Below, piece by piece: positions 24,035 through 35,180 of a DNA stretch of 64,000 bases. Under the pieces are notes generated by a model, which was not told where the DNA came from, searched no databases, and worked only from the letters and a program-made list of their open reading frames with translations. Where the stretch lies: the NCBI RefSeq assembly GCF_000003815.2, contig NC_049993.1:2405434-2469433 (forward strand), read 5' to 3'. The translations under genes were made by a program, and so were the position numbers. Numbering within the stretch: position 1 is the stretch's first letter; every line of letters starts with the position of its first letter. The DNA is from Branchiostoma floridae (Eukaryota; Chordata; Leptocardii; Amphioxiformes; Branchiostomatidae).

Positions 24035-24238
24035 GTTATTAAGGCTCGTGTAAAGGACCTGATGGTTCCACGCTACAAGATCATCTGTCTCATCCACATC
24101 GGTCAACTCAACAACCAGGGTCTCCGTATCGGCTCGCGCTGCCTCTGGGACCCAAACAACGACACGTTCGCCACCCAGGACTTCCAGAACGGTTCGCTAT
24201 ATGCGGTGGCGACGGTGTATGGAGTTTACTATGAATAG
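24035..24238 (+). CDS. DYNLT5: DYNLT5 coding exon 3, with stop
   Basis: Codes for residues 124-190 and the TAG stop, after acceptor TTTCCTCTCCAG. It completes the Tctex-1 domain: [17 protein letters not shown] (helix 2 to strand 1), HIGQLNNQ, the SRCLWDP signature and a C-terminal strand ending YGVYYE. The conserved Tctex dimer strands are present and the frame is intact, so the gene looks functional. The 3' untranslated region probably extends downstream; a canonical AATAAA lies at about 28310, but its use is unproven. Confidence 0.93.
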   Translation, partial: VIKARVKDLMVPRYKIICLIHIGQLNNQGLRIGSRCLWDPNNDTFATQDFQNGSLYAVATVYGVYYE

Positions 24239-24467
24239 AAATATTCCTTTGTCTGCAATAATGTTCATGATAGGGTTTTGCTCAGCCTTATAGTTTTTTT
24301 TTTTTTTCATTTCCAGGCCAATCTTTGACTTTGAGCAGTAGAATTATCCACCATAGGACTAAGTCCTGACTGGAAATGTTGTTACAGTAACAGTTACTGA
24401 AACATCTGCTAGGAGTTAAACTGTCTGTAGATTTCCGTATTAGTTTCGTCAGGTTGGTAGATCAATC

Positions 24468-24628
24468 AAACAAAGTCTTCTTCATTTCACAACCTTCTTT
24501 TTATTCTTCTGTAGACGTTTCGGTGACTCTCTCATTTTGTACTGATGAAGGTGGCAGACAGTCACCGAAGCGTCAGAAGAATAAAAAAGAAGGTTGTGAA
24601 ATGAAGAACTTCAAGACTTTGTTCGTTT
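24468..24628. repeat. Long imperfect foldback with hammerhead-ribozyme-like core
   Basis: Left arm 24468-24526 and right arm 24561-24628 are inverted complements over about 57 bases, including GACGTTTCGGTGAC and GTCACCGAAGCGTC. Between and into the right arm lie CTGATGA (24542-24548), a GGTG/CACC stem and GAAGCGTC. This order matches a hammerhead core (CUGAUGA, stem II, GAAA, cleavage GUC) with the last A of GAAA changed to G. Hammerheads of this form are known in Penelope-like retroelements. Confidence 0.6.
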
Positions 24629-24639
24629 GTTTGTAGATT

Positions 24640-27600
24640 TCTTTGACCATCTGATAGACCCTCAGTGTCTGTCAAAATGGCCATTGATTTCTCTCCGTCA
24701 TTCAGTTAACAAGATCAGTCAAATGACTGTCAGTGAATAGACAATGCTGGGCAAAACCCTGATTGATTATAGGCTGTATAAGGATATAGTTTGCGGTTTG
24801 TCTAATAGTATGTAAATGCAGAAACTTTGACCTGGCAGAATATGCAATTCTTACGGTAGAGATTATGATTAGAGTCCCTGTATAACTGTGACTGATTGGG
24901 ATATGTACACCTTAGCAAAAGCGGTCTTCAGTGCTGCATTGATGATTGAAGTATTCATGCCTCTTTGGTATAGCATCAGTGCCGACTGCCACCATGATGG
25001 TAACTTCATTGTAATTATGGCTGACAGATGAATTATTGCTAATTGTAATAGACTAAGTAGAATTGTCTGGCGGAGATCCTGATCACAACCTCTGCAAGAC
25101 AGGGAAGAACGGACGCTAAACCGGATAGTGAGTGAGTGAATCTCTGTGTATAGAGACTCACAGATCGTAATTGCTACTGGTGAAAATGCACAATGTACAC
25201 TGTCAGTTAAAATCCCCAGATTGTACTGGAAGAGATTCTTATACCAATCATGCTCTCTACTGATAGAATCGGTGATTTTGCCGGATGACGATCTCCTTCC
25301 TAACGTGTGTATGCAATGACTATGAAGGGGCTCCAAAATAGCCTGGTATCCAGTTGTATTATTGCGCCCAAGTCTCTTCTGTCCTCTCTTTAACAGAAGA
25401 GACTCAGGAGCTATAACATGGCTGGATACCAGACTAGCTCCAAAAGGGGTGTGAATATTCTACAATTGTCATAGGTTTAAAGATTTCACATCACAATGTT
25501 TGTGCACTCTTGAAACAGCTTTATTTTTCCACAGTGCTATAAAAAAACTATAGAAAAGTATAGTCAACATCTGTAATATAAACAAGGTCTTGCTGTAAAT
25601 GTTGCAAAATAACCAGAAAAAAGTTTAGAAAATATTAATATTGCACATGCTACAATGATTATTATTATAAAGTGTATTCCCTCTGAATTTATGATTATCA
25701 TAATCATTGCAGAATTGATTAGACTATTTACTCTTCATTCCAACCTGGATTTTTTGGAATGTGATGAGTAGTTTTCCTGTCAATAATAATATAGGCATTC
25801 CAGAGTATATCTATGCAATCAAACATTGATACATTTATGTATTCCGTCCACCTTGACCAATCCTGAATCATTTTCCTTGAATGAAATAATAGAAATTAAG
25901 TTAATCATGAAATTGCAAAAACAAAATGTACTTGTCTAGAACTTTTGGTGTGTCAGGCTTTTATCAATACTAAGGCCATGTTGATACAATTATATGGATG
26001 CCATCCTCTGGGAAGCCCCAAACTAATGCCGGCATTTGAATAAGTTTGGTATGAAATAAAGTTGCTGTCGATTCAAAATATGTGGTCAGGAGGCTTGAAC
26101 AAATTTTGAGTATTGTATAGTATTACCAAACAATAGATTCTTCAATTTTGTCTGTTGTATTTTCCTTCTTTTGAATGGTTTTGGCAGTCTACCGAATTTA
26201 GTACTCACGGATTTAACTTGCAATTAATGAAATATTTGCTCATATTGAAGCTGCTTTGTGCAAATAACTGTATGATCAAAAACTTTTTTTTTTGAGAATG
26301 TCAAAAAATTTATGCATCTGTATGTCATCTGAATATAATTGAATCAATGGTCTAATGTGTGTAAATTCATAGGGAAGAGAATGAAAGGAGCATATTATGT
26401 TTTACACCTCACATTATGTAATATGCATTATGTAAATAAATAAATATCATGGAACAGAATGGTAAATGTGCACCATGTGTAATAGAAATACAGGCTAGTG
26501 TGTACAGCACAAGTTGTATACAGGGTATATTTAAATATTTTCTGACACTTTCTGATGAAATATATTATTCACTGATGAATTAATAATATGACAAATGTAA
26601 AACCTAGAGTATCTTTCAGACAGATGTTGAAAATGTAGTTCATGATGATAATTAATCGAACCAGTCACATTTACTACTGACTGTAACAAATGGATTCCAT
26701 AATGTCATACTACAAAAATATGATTGTCATCATTCCTAGGCATGTACTAGTAGTGCTGTGTTTCTATGCACTTCACCAGACTCTGACCTATAAAACTTTT
26801 AGGTTCAGTTAAAAGAAAAAGAAAACATTTGGGAACCAGTTCCAGACATGCAAAAAACTATCTCTCACTTATATTCTCTTTTTTGTTCTAAACAATCCTT
26901 AACCTTCCATAGATTATGAAATTTGTGCTGAAAAAAAGACAAAAACATTTTCCTGTTGTGTGTTTATTACTGATCTATTATAATTGTGTTTATTTCTGAC
27001 TGTATTTTGCATATAAAATTGCATGTAAAATCTTGTAAAACATGCAAATCTTACACTGTTTTCACATGACCCAAAAAAGGATTTCAAGCACACAATCATA
27101 CAGGTGAGGTACATGTACCTGTAAGATTTAAGCTGAACCTGATTGTGTACTTAATTCGTAATTATGGATGTTATTGTAATGAGTTTAGGTACACAGCACC
27201 ACAGCAATACAAATGTAGGCACGTAAACTCAGACTATTGACAACATTGAAAACTCTTAGCAGTGATCATTAGCTATAGTAAGCCCTGTGTAAATACAGTT
27301 TCCAGAGTCTTTACATCAAGGCTTTTGAGTACTACATTTTGTATGATTAATGAATTACAGTTCCCATAATGTAAAGTACCAGGTCCTCTTTCAAGCCTTT
27401 GTAACGGTTTAGTTTTTTACAACAATCTTTCTTCAGTGACAACAATGTTATTTTTGGGTTCTCGGATTAACCTGACCTGATCTGTATATTAGTGTACCTT
27501 TCTGTATGTGTAAAAAAAGGGGTATTTTCCTATCTCTCATTATGTAGGGCTGTGCACATCTCAAATGCTATTGCCCTCGGGCCACACTGTAGTACAGCTG

Positions 27601-29100
27601 GGGAGTCCTACACTGGTTGTTGAAATAGTTAAATTGATGCATACTGCAATGTGCATCATTTGCCAGTATTGCAATAGGAATTCATAATGTAAAGTAATTC
27701 TGTCAATGGTGTTTTTTTAAAATATTGTATTATTTGAAAGATCAGTACACTCTATGATATTGTATAAAATGTGATATGATACCACAGGTTTTATACTCAT
27801 CTACATGTAGTTGTACATTGAAACACTTAACAGTCATACAATTGTAACATGAACTCTCCTGAAGTAATTCTAAATTTGAGATCAATTAAATGCAGCATCA
27901 AGTAATGCACACTACAGAATGATACTCAGTTGTTCAAGACATTCTAAGAAGTGAAATTATTCCATTTCTCATTGTTTTGTATGTACTGTAAGTTTTGGAG
28001 TAACCATGCAGTAGACTTATGAGAGGTGAATTTACATGTAAAGCATTATGTAATGTCAGACTGAAACATTACAGTGCAATACCACAGATGAAGCCTTCTT
28101 TGTAACAATAGTAATGTTCAATTAGTGGTTAAAAATTCATTTAATCATTCAGAAAATTGCCCGCATGAAACAAGGTTGTTTTCTACTGAGTAATACACTT
28201 GGCTGTACCTATTCCTGTTTTGTACAAAAATCAAGATGTATTTTGTTTGAAATATTTCTTAATAGTGCATAACCACTGACATTTAACTCTCAAGAAGAGT
28301 CAGTCATACAATAAAGATTTTGTGAACACCTTCATCATTATCTGACTGTGCAGTTTTATTTTTATAAAGCTGTACATTATGCAGTATTGAGAGAAAAATA
28401 CATGACAAAAGTGATGATAAATATATCTTGATGCAATATTTAGTATTGAATGACTGTACAATGTGTATATACAGCATCTTAGTTATTGCAGTGCTTCAGC
28501 GCCCCCTTGTGGTTGGTTTATGAACTACATTTTATGCACCCACAGAAACTAATGCACAAACCCTCCAAAGCCCTTTCATCAATCAACATAAGATGTAATT
28601 GTTTTTCATCCCAATCTACCTGATACAACATGTACTAGTGTACTAAACGTTCAACGTTATCGGTATATTATATTTAGCCAATGGATGTTATATTTTTTAT
28701 ATATTTAGCCAAAGGCCCCATTTCCTACTGGTTATAATGCCGTAACATATAGAAAATCATTAACAGCCGTGCATATTTCAAAGACAAGGGTAAAAAAAAT
28801 AGGAAAAGTACATGTATTCCTGAGTCCAATGTAAAATACATGTATCTGCTCCGAGATAAGACAAATTCTTCTCTGGTACGATCGTTCCTGGAATGGCCTC
28901 GAATGAAGATCCAGCCCTAAGATTTAGTCTACTTCCTTTTGTCCTCTCCCAGCACACCAGTCAACAGTCACCTGTAACGTGTACAACTCAAACACACAAT
29001 GTGTTAATGCAAAAAGGGATTTCATGTCAAACACTGTCAAAACTCATCATTTGAGGATTGACAAAACCATTTACCTTTCAAACATATGGAAAACTATGAA
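24640..29100. other. AT-rich intergenic DNA (or DYNLT5 3' region), no gene seen
   Basis: No open frame here looks coding on either strand. A small foldback at 25341-25434 (GCCTGGTATCCAG / CTGGATACCAG) belongs to the family at 1318-1407. Polyadenylation-like AATAAA occurs near 26438 and at 28310. Confidence 0.6.
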
Positions 29101-29120
29101 CTTTCATGTTTAAACTACTA

Positions 29121-30501
29121 GTAGAGTTCCAAGACCTCATACATTTACGAAATGATTGTAACTCTAAGGCTTACAACTGATATATTGTTTCCATCAATCA
29201 TGCAAATAAGGTCCACAGTTACATTAATTAAATTAGTTGATCATCACTGACCCAAACTGAAGGAGACAATAACGTTGTCTCAAGAAAAAAGGTCACACTC
29301 CCATTTCTATCAATTATGAAAATAATGTCTAATTGGCATGATTTATGTCAAACATAGTTCACTTTCATGTAACTTCACAAATATATTGCTTACTTTGCAT
29401 GTATCGTGCTTCAATCTTTGTTTCATGTAACACTTTAATGTCAGGCAGTCCCTGTGAAACTGGTCCCTTGTTAGCAATGTCCCCCATGTAAGGCGAGACC
29501 AATGCCGTCATAGGGAAACAGCCGGTATGCCTGGAGAGAGAGTAAGCTCTGTCGCTTACTTCCGCACCTACAATGCTTCGCTCTCCTTTTGTCTTGTGTA
29601 AGGCAGTCCCTGTGAAACTGGCCCCTTGTTAGCAATGTCCCCCATGTAAGGCGAGACCAATGCCGTCATAGGGAAACAGCCGGTATGCCTGGAGAGAGAG
29701 TAAGCTCTGTCGCTTACTTCTGCACCTACCATGCTTCGCTCTCCTTTTGTCTTGTGTAAGGCAGTCCCTGTGAAACTGGTCCCTTGTTAGCAATGTCCCC
29801 CATGTAAGGCGAGACCAATGCCGTCATAGGGAAACAGCCGGTATGCCTGGAGAGAGAGTAAGCTCTGTCGCTTACTTCTGCACCTACCATGCTTCGCTCT
29901 CCTTTTGTCTTGTGTAAGGCAGTCCCTGTGAAACTGGCCCCTTGTTAGCAATGTCCCCCATGTAAGGCGAGACCAATGCCGTCATAGGGAAACAGCCGGT
30001 ATGCCTGGAGAGAGAGTAAGCTCTGTCGCTTACTTCTGCACCTACCATGCTTCGCTCTCCTTTTGTCTTGTGTAAGGCAGTCCCTGTGAAACTGGTCCCT
30101 TGTTAGCAATGTCCCCCATGTAAGGCGAGACCAATGCCGTCATAGAGAAACAGCCGGTATGCCTGGAGAGAGAGTAAGCTCTGTCGCTTACTTCTGCACC
30201 TACAATGCTTCGCTCTCCTTTTGTCTTGTGTAAGGCAGTCCCTGGGAAACTGGCCCCTTGTTAGCAATTTTTACAGCACAATTCACATTGTATGCAAATG
30301 TCCATAATTGCAAAGTTAATGACAGAATGTAAACATGGAATTTTGACAGGACTACCGGTTAACAAAAACTTTGTGTCTTTGTGTTAAAAAGACCACGATG
30401 AATAATATAGATCTTTCTGATTGTGACCTTATTTGCATAATCAATGAGACAAAACAATAAATCTACAAATATTTTAAAGAGGTATGAGGTCTCGGAACTC
30501 T
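29121..30501. mobile_element. Element with inverted arms around a minisatellite
   Basis: The left flank (AGAGTTCCAAGACCTCATAC, 29121 on) and right flank (GTATGAGGTCTCGGAACTCT, to 30501) are inverted copies. Homology extends inward through CATGCAAATAAGGTC-like sequence on both sides. The same GAGACCTCATA family recurs at 57362 and 58545. The interior is filled by the 158-bp tandem array. No coding capacity. Confidence 0.55.
29443..30270. repeat. 158-bp minisatellite, about 5.2 units
   Basis: Units start with AGGCAGTCCCTG at 29443, 29601, 29759, 29917, 30075 and 30233, exactly 158 bp apart. The sequence after GAAACTGG alternates TCCC, CCCC, TCCC, CCCC, TCCC, CCCC through the array, indicating a 316-bp dimeric higher-order unit. 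Other unit differences are single bases. Confidence 0.95.
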
Positions 30502-31022
30502 TGATGCAATAGATTTACGACATATTGTCCAATTAAAGAGATTATGTTTGCCAATGCTGGAGGCTAATGTTTAAGGAGTTTCTTTTTTTTTCAAATTCAA
30601 ACAAGAACAAGTGACCGTAGGTCACATACTAGATATGACATATTTATGGATTCCCTCGCATCGGTCGCTATAATATATATTATGCCGATGATATTGACAG
30701 TCCCAGACAGACAAATAATGACGAACAGGAAGGAAAACAAGTCCTAATATTACTGATATCTTACCAGAACAAGTATTGTTTATTATAACACTGGCAGTGA
30801 CCTATGCAATGCGCTAGCAAGCCAGAGTCTAACATCTGTTTAGGGACGTCTACCGCGGCAGCTCTTCAGTGCATTAGACAACACATAACCCTCCATATCT
30901 GCTTGGAGATAAGCAAATTACCAAACCCCGAAGCCACATGGCCTGTTCCACAATACTCAGGGAATATAGGAGTAATTTCTGAAACTATGACATTGATCAT
31001 AAAACAACAGCTACCGCAACAA

Positions 31023-32015
31023 GCCCAAGATAATAAAATGTTTTTCATCTTACAGTATTTTTTGCTCCAATTTACTTCTACTTCAGAGGCACAACATGCA
31101 GATGAGAAAACAATCCCTAAACATTTTGCTGTGGTGCACCATTTTAGCCCACTAGCTTGTTCAGAGCAGTGTCTCCAAGGGCCTAGCCACATGGCTACTG
31201 TTTTTTTCTTTATTCAAAACTAGACCAGAAAAAACGGAAAAATGTCTAATAATATCTAAACTTCTATCAATAGAAATTTTGTCACCAAGTATCAGTTCAG
31301 TATCATCTGCATATTGAAAAATTCGAGATTCAACATCGGAGTCGCCAAGCCCAGATAATGTAATACCTTTGATTTCGGAAGACTGGCGGATTTTAAGAGC
31401 AAAAAGCTCCGTGGCTAGAATAAACAGAAGAGAAGACAAGGGACATCCTTGACGTACACCTCTTCCCAGGTCAAACCATTCAGAGATATGACCACAATGA
31501 TTGATACAACTACGGGCATTATTACTAAGTGTCATAATACCTTTACCCACTGAACAAAATCTGAACCGAAATTGAACTTTTCAAGAACTTTTATAATGAG
31601 GTCTTTGGAAATAGTATCAAAGGCTTTGCTGTAATCTAAGAAGAGAATGGCACCTGGAACATTAGAATCTCTAGTAAAGCAAATTATGTCATCTATGGCT
31701 CGTATGTTATTCAAAATACTACGTCCCTTGATATATCCAACTTGGTCTGGTCCAACAATGTGAGAAATAATGTTCTGTAATCTATTTCTTTGCACCTATT
31801 TTGTAATCAGTATTTGTAATTGAGATAGGTCGCCAGTTAGACAGCTGGTCTGTACTTAAATCTTGGTGTTCACCCCCTTTAAAGAGTAAGGATATAACCC
31901 CTTTACGTTGAGTGGAAGAAAGCTGGTTCTTCGTGTAGCCCTCATTTAGTGAGTTCAAAACCATAGATCCTATTCTGCTCCAAAAGACTTTATAAAAGTC
32001 AGTAGTCTTGGGCTT
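31023..32015 (-). pseudogene. LINE reverse transcriptase fragment, inverted
   Basis: The minus strand reads, with frame changes near 31200, 31540 and 31790, from KPKTTDFYKVFW through NWRPISITNTDYKI, QVGYIKGRSI, LFLDYSKAFDTI, RQGCPLSSLLF and YADDTELILG to MWLGPWRH, GLKW and KMKNILLSWA. These are successive blocks of an L1-type reverse transcriptase, including the catalytic YADD. It is truncated at both ends and broken by frameshifts, so not functional. Confidence 0.9.
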
Positions 32016-32993
32016 CACGCAACCTTAGTCTTATAGGAAAAATAACAGTGCTCAAAAACCTTGTAGCTTCACAACTGTCTTACAGTTTTGGTGCACTTAT
32101 ACCACCGGATAGCTTCTTAAAGGATGTTAATTTGATGTTTTACAGATTTATCTGGAAAAGAGATAGAGTAAAGCGTAATGTGATGGTTCAAGACTATTCA
32201 AAGGGAGGATTGAAAATGATAGATATAAGAATAATGCACAAATGTTGTTTATTACGATCGATAAAGAAATTGTTATCCGGTAGTGAAACTCCTACTCCTA
32301 CATGCAAGAAGATACAACTGTATTATTTTAAGAAGTTAGGACCTGATCTTTGTATATTGAGACATAACTGCTCGGCAGTCCATGTGTCATCTAAAGATTC
32401 ACTGTTGCCCTTACCTCTCTATTACCGTAAACTCATACTTACTTGGTATGAAATGAAACCTGTACAGAATGTCAATGATATTGAGGTAAATCAAGTAAAT
32501 TGGCAATTGTTATGGAACAATGCTTGTATAAGTTACAAGGGCAACATGCTTTATTTTAAGAAATGGATTAGACGACATATTCTTTATGTAAATGATATTG
32601 TGGATAATCAGGGTAACTTTATATCTTTTGATGATGTAAAAGCTATTGTTGGTAATGATGCACATGTATTACTACAGTATCATGCTTTAATCAATTCAAT
32701 TCCCAAACAATGGAAAGGTGTTTCTCGATTAGACAACGAAGAATCTCCTAGTATCAAACTTTGTGGTAAAGACATCCGCTTACTAGACTCTATCTTCTTT
32801 AAGAATTTCTGTATCATGCAATACCAAGCAGTCCCAGTCTCACAGAATTTCTGGGAGAAACGATTTCCTATGTACGATTTTCGTTCCATTTCTTGGCATG
32901 TACTATGGAAATCTCCCTTCTTGACCACTAAAGAACCCAAACTTATTAGTTTGCAATGGAAGATCTTGCATAATATTTATCCGACCAAAATAT
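32016..32993 (+). pseudogene. LINE ORF2 C-terminal region, forward part 1
   Basis: An open frame begins RNLSLIGKI and continues LVASQLSYSFGALIPP, typical of the post-RT region of L1/Tx1-type ORF2 proteins. It runs 318 codons from the first ATG and breaks at HNIYPTKI, where the transposon at 32994-34736 is inserted. Coding resumes after it at 34743. Confidence 0.88.
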
Positions 32994-34736
32994 CAGGGTT
33001 CTAGCTAGCGCAAAGTTGCGTAGCGGCCCACTACGTTAAAATTTTGGACCGCTACGCTCATTTTGGGGCCGCTACGCTTATTTTCAATACAAAGTAGCGG
33101 CATTTTGACTGTATTTATTTGTGCAATAATGCCAGATCAAATGTAAAAAAACGTTGGTTTCAGTTGTTTCAGAGGGAATCGCAATGAGCAAAACACAAAT
33201 ACATGTGTGGGCGCTGCCTGGCGTGACTTATCAGGTCCCATGTGCACAGAGCGCACGGCCGAGGCGGGTCTTCATGTTGCCCTCCCATATTGGCAAGCCC
33301 AGAGCCATATTTGGGCTAGACTGGCTTATTACGACTTGCCGAGGGAGTGTCCTTGTATGACAATCTTTTTCGTGGAACTTGAACAACTACAACTACAAAT
33401 ACGTTTCCTCCTCGTCCTCAACGCTTTTTCCTCGTAACTTGCGCGCCTACCCTCACTAAACTGCATTAATAATTTTTAAGGATAGAAAAAATAATAATCA
33501 GACACTTGTCCCTCATACACTTGGCACGTCCCGATCAGGCCGTGGGAGGCTGTTGAAAAAGTTCGTCACAGTAGCAGATACTTTTGGTCATTTTATCAAA
33601 GTAAAAACTAAACTAACAATATATAATGTGAAATATTTTTAAAAAGTTGGAGCACTGTTACCATCAGATATGCTTTATGAGCATTTGTTTTTGTCATTTA
33701 ATCATCAGATATTGTCAGTTCAGTTTTGTTTTGGAAATTCCAAATGCCGTTTGTCCTCCCCAAAAGTAAACCTGACTAGACAACACCCCAAAAAGGGCGG
33801 AGTCTGCACTGCCAGCAGGCTGGTGCCGGAGACTGTCCAGTGCAGTGGGCGGAGTCAAGTCTCTTTAGCCTCTAAAAAGTTTTGCCGCCAGCACGGCCCC
33901 AGTGCAGTGGGAGGAGCATTGTGCATACAAGCCGTGGGAATGAATTTCCCAAGAGGGACCCGCCTCATAGATGAATAATTAAACCATATTTGGTGTGTCT
34001 CAAAGGAACGTGTTTCTTTCTATCTTCTGGTAGTGCCTGCAGAGGAATCAGCAATACGATATGACATGTAGGGGGAGGTGTAAAATGTAAAGTGTGTTCT
34101 GTGTTCTTTCTCTCACTAAATTTCTGGAATTGATTTACAAGAGAGGTAGAGTGGCTTACATTGATAAACATGTTAAGATTTTGGCAGTGTGATGTAGCCA
34201 TTCTTTTTTCAAGTATTGTAAACATTGTTCCCACTGCCATGAAATTGAATACAGTATTCTGAACATTGTATGGAAATGGAGGAACATTGAGGAAGTCTAA
34301 GCAAATTTGGAAATGTATGTAGAAATGATTACAGACTTTTGAAATTAATTCTTACCTTTGATTTGACTCTCTAGTAACTTTTAGTAAAATGATGTTACTT
34401 ACCTGTTTCTAGGTTTACCTGTTAATTTTTTGTTTCTATGTATGAGTTAAGATATCTTGTGACAAGGTCCTTTGTAAGGGTAACACAGTGACAAGATGCA
34501 AAAGTATAAGAATTACCCATCAAGAATACATATTGAGAAAACAACAATTTTCCTTTTATAGGTCCCTAAGAATGGCCCATTTCAATTTTATATTTCCAAA
34601 AGCTCCATACCGTGGAAGGGGGGAAAGCCCCACTTCCACACCATCCCCCCCTCGGTCGCTTCGCGCCCTCGAGCTTGGTCGCTTCGCTCCCTCGCCTTGA
34701 CCACTACGCTCAAATTTCATCCGAGCTAGAACCCTG
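32994..34736. mobile_element. CAGGGTTCT-family DNA transposon nested in the LINE
   Basis: 1,743 bp with perfect 13-bp inverted ends CAGGGTTCTAGCT / AGCTAGAACCCTG and a 6-bp duplication AAATAT (32988-32993 and 34737-34742). The left subterminal region repeats GTAGCGG/CCGCTACGCT; the right carries GGTCGCTTCGC repeats. No transposase. Shares its terminal nine bases and duplication size with 13683-14071. Confidence 0.9.
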
Positions 34737-34742
34737 AAATAT

Positions 34743-35086
34743 TGTTGCATAAGATGAGAATTGTAGAAAATAATAAGTGTATTTTTTGCGATATTATAGA
34801 ATATATAGAGCATTTTTTCTTTGATTGTAAAATTGTTAAACCATTATGGGATTATGTGGAAAGTTTGTTTAGTTATTCCATATCTCTCACTGTACATGAC
34901 ATTATTTTTGGATACAACCCTCATATGTTAAACAAGTTTCGGTACATCAATGAACTGCTGCTAGTTGCGAAACTATCCATTGTAAAATATAAGTCTACAG
35001 TGTCATCCCCGAATTCACTATGTCAAGATGCAGAAATCATCCTGAAAATTTTCAAATCAGAATGTATTCTTAGAAATATGATATAA
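34743..35086 (+). pseudogene. LINE ORF2 C-terminal region, forward part 2 (zf-RVT)
   Basis: The frame continues as LLHKMRI and then CIFCD, EHFFFDC and PLW, the cysteine/histidine cluster of the zf-RVT domain at the end of L1-type ORF2. It stops at 35086, about 65 nt before the poly(A) tail. Confidence 0.88.
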
Positions 35087-35180
35087 GCTACATATTGTAC
35101 AGCTTTCTGTGATATGTAATAAAGTGCCGTGACGAACACGGAATCAGGAAGAAAAAAAAAAAAAACAGCTACCGCAACAA

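Larger units (their letters stand above)
31023..35163 (+). mobile_element. L1/Tx1-like LINE copy with inverted 5' segment (twin priming)
   Basis: The insert is flanked by a perfect 17-bp duplication (AACAGCTACCGCAACAA at 31006-31022 and 35164-35180) and ends in a poly(A) tail at about 35152. The part at 31023-32015 is reverse-oriented and encodes the middle of the reverse transcriptase. The part from about 32016 onward is forward-oriented and encodes the C terminus. The outer end of the inverted part and the start of the forward part are neighbouring points of one open reading frame, as twin priming predicts. A DNA transposon later split the forward part. Confidence 0.9.

Noticed and set aside
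29443-30270. CRISPR-like array
   Set aside because: Units are contiguous 158-bp repeats without spacers, in a eukaryotic setting.
30804-31223. 139-codon plus-strand open stretch
   Set aside because: It straddles the LINE target-site duplication and reads antisense through reverse transcriptase sequence.
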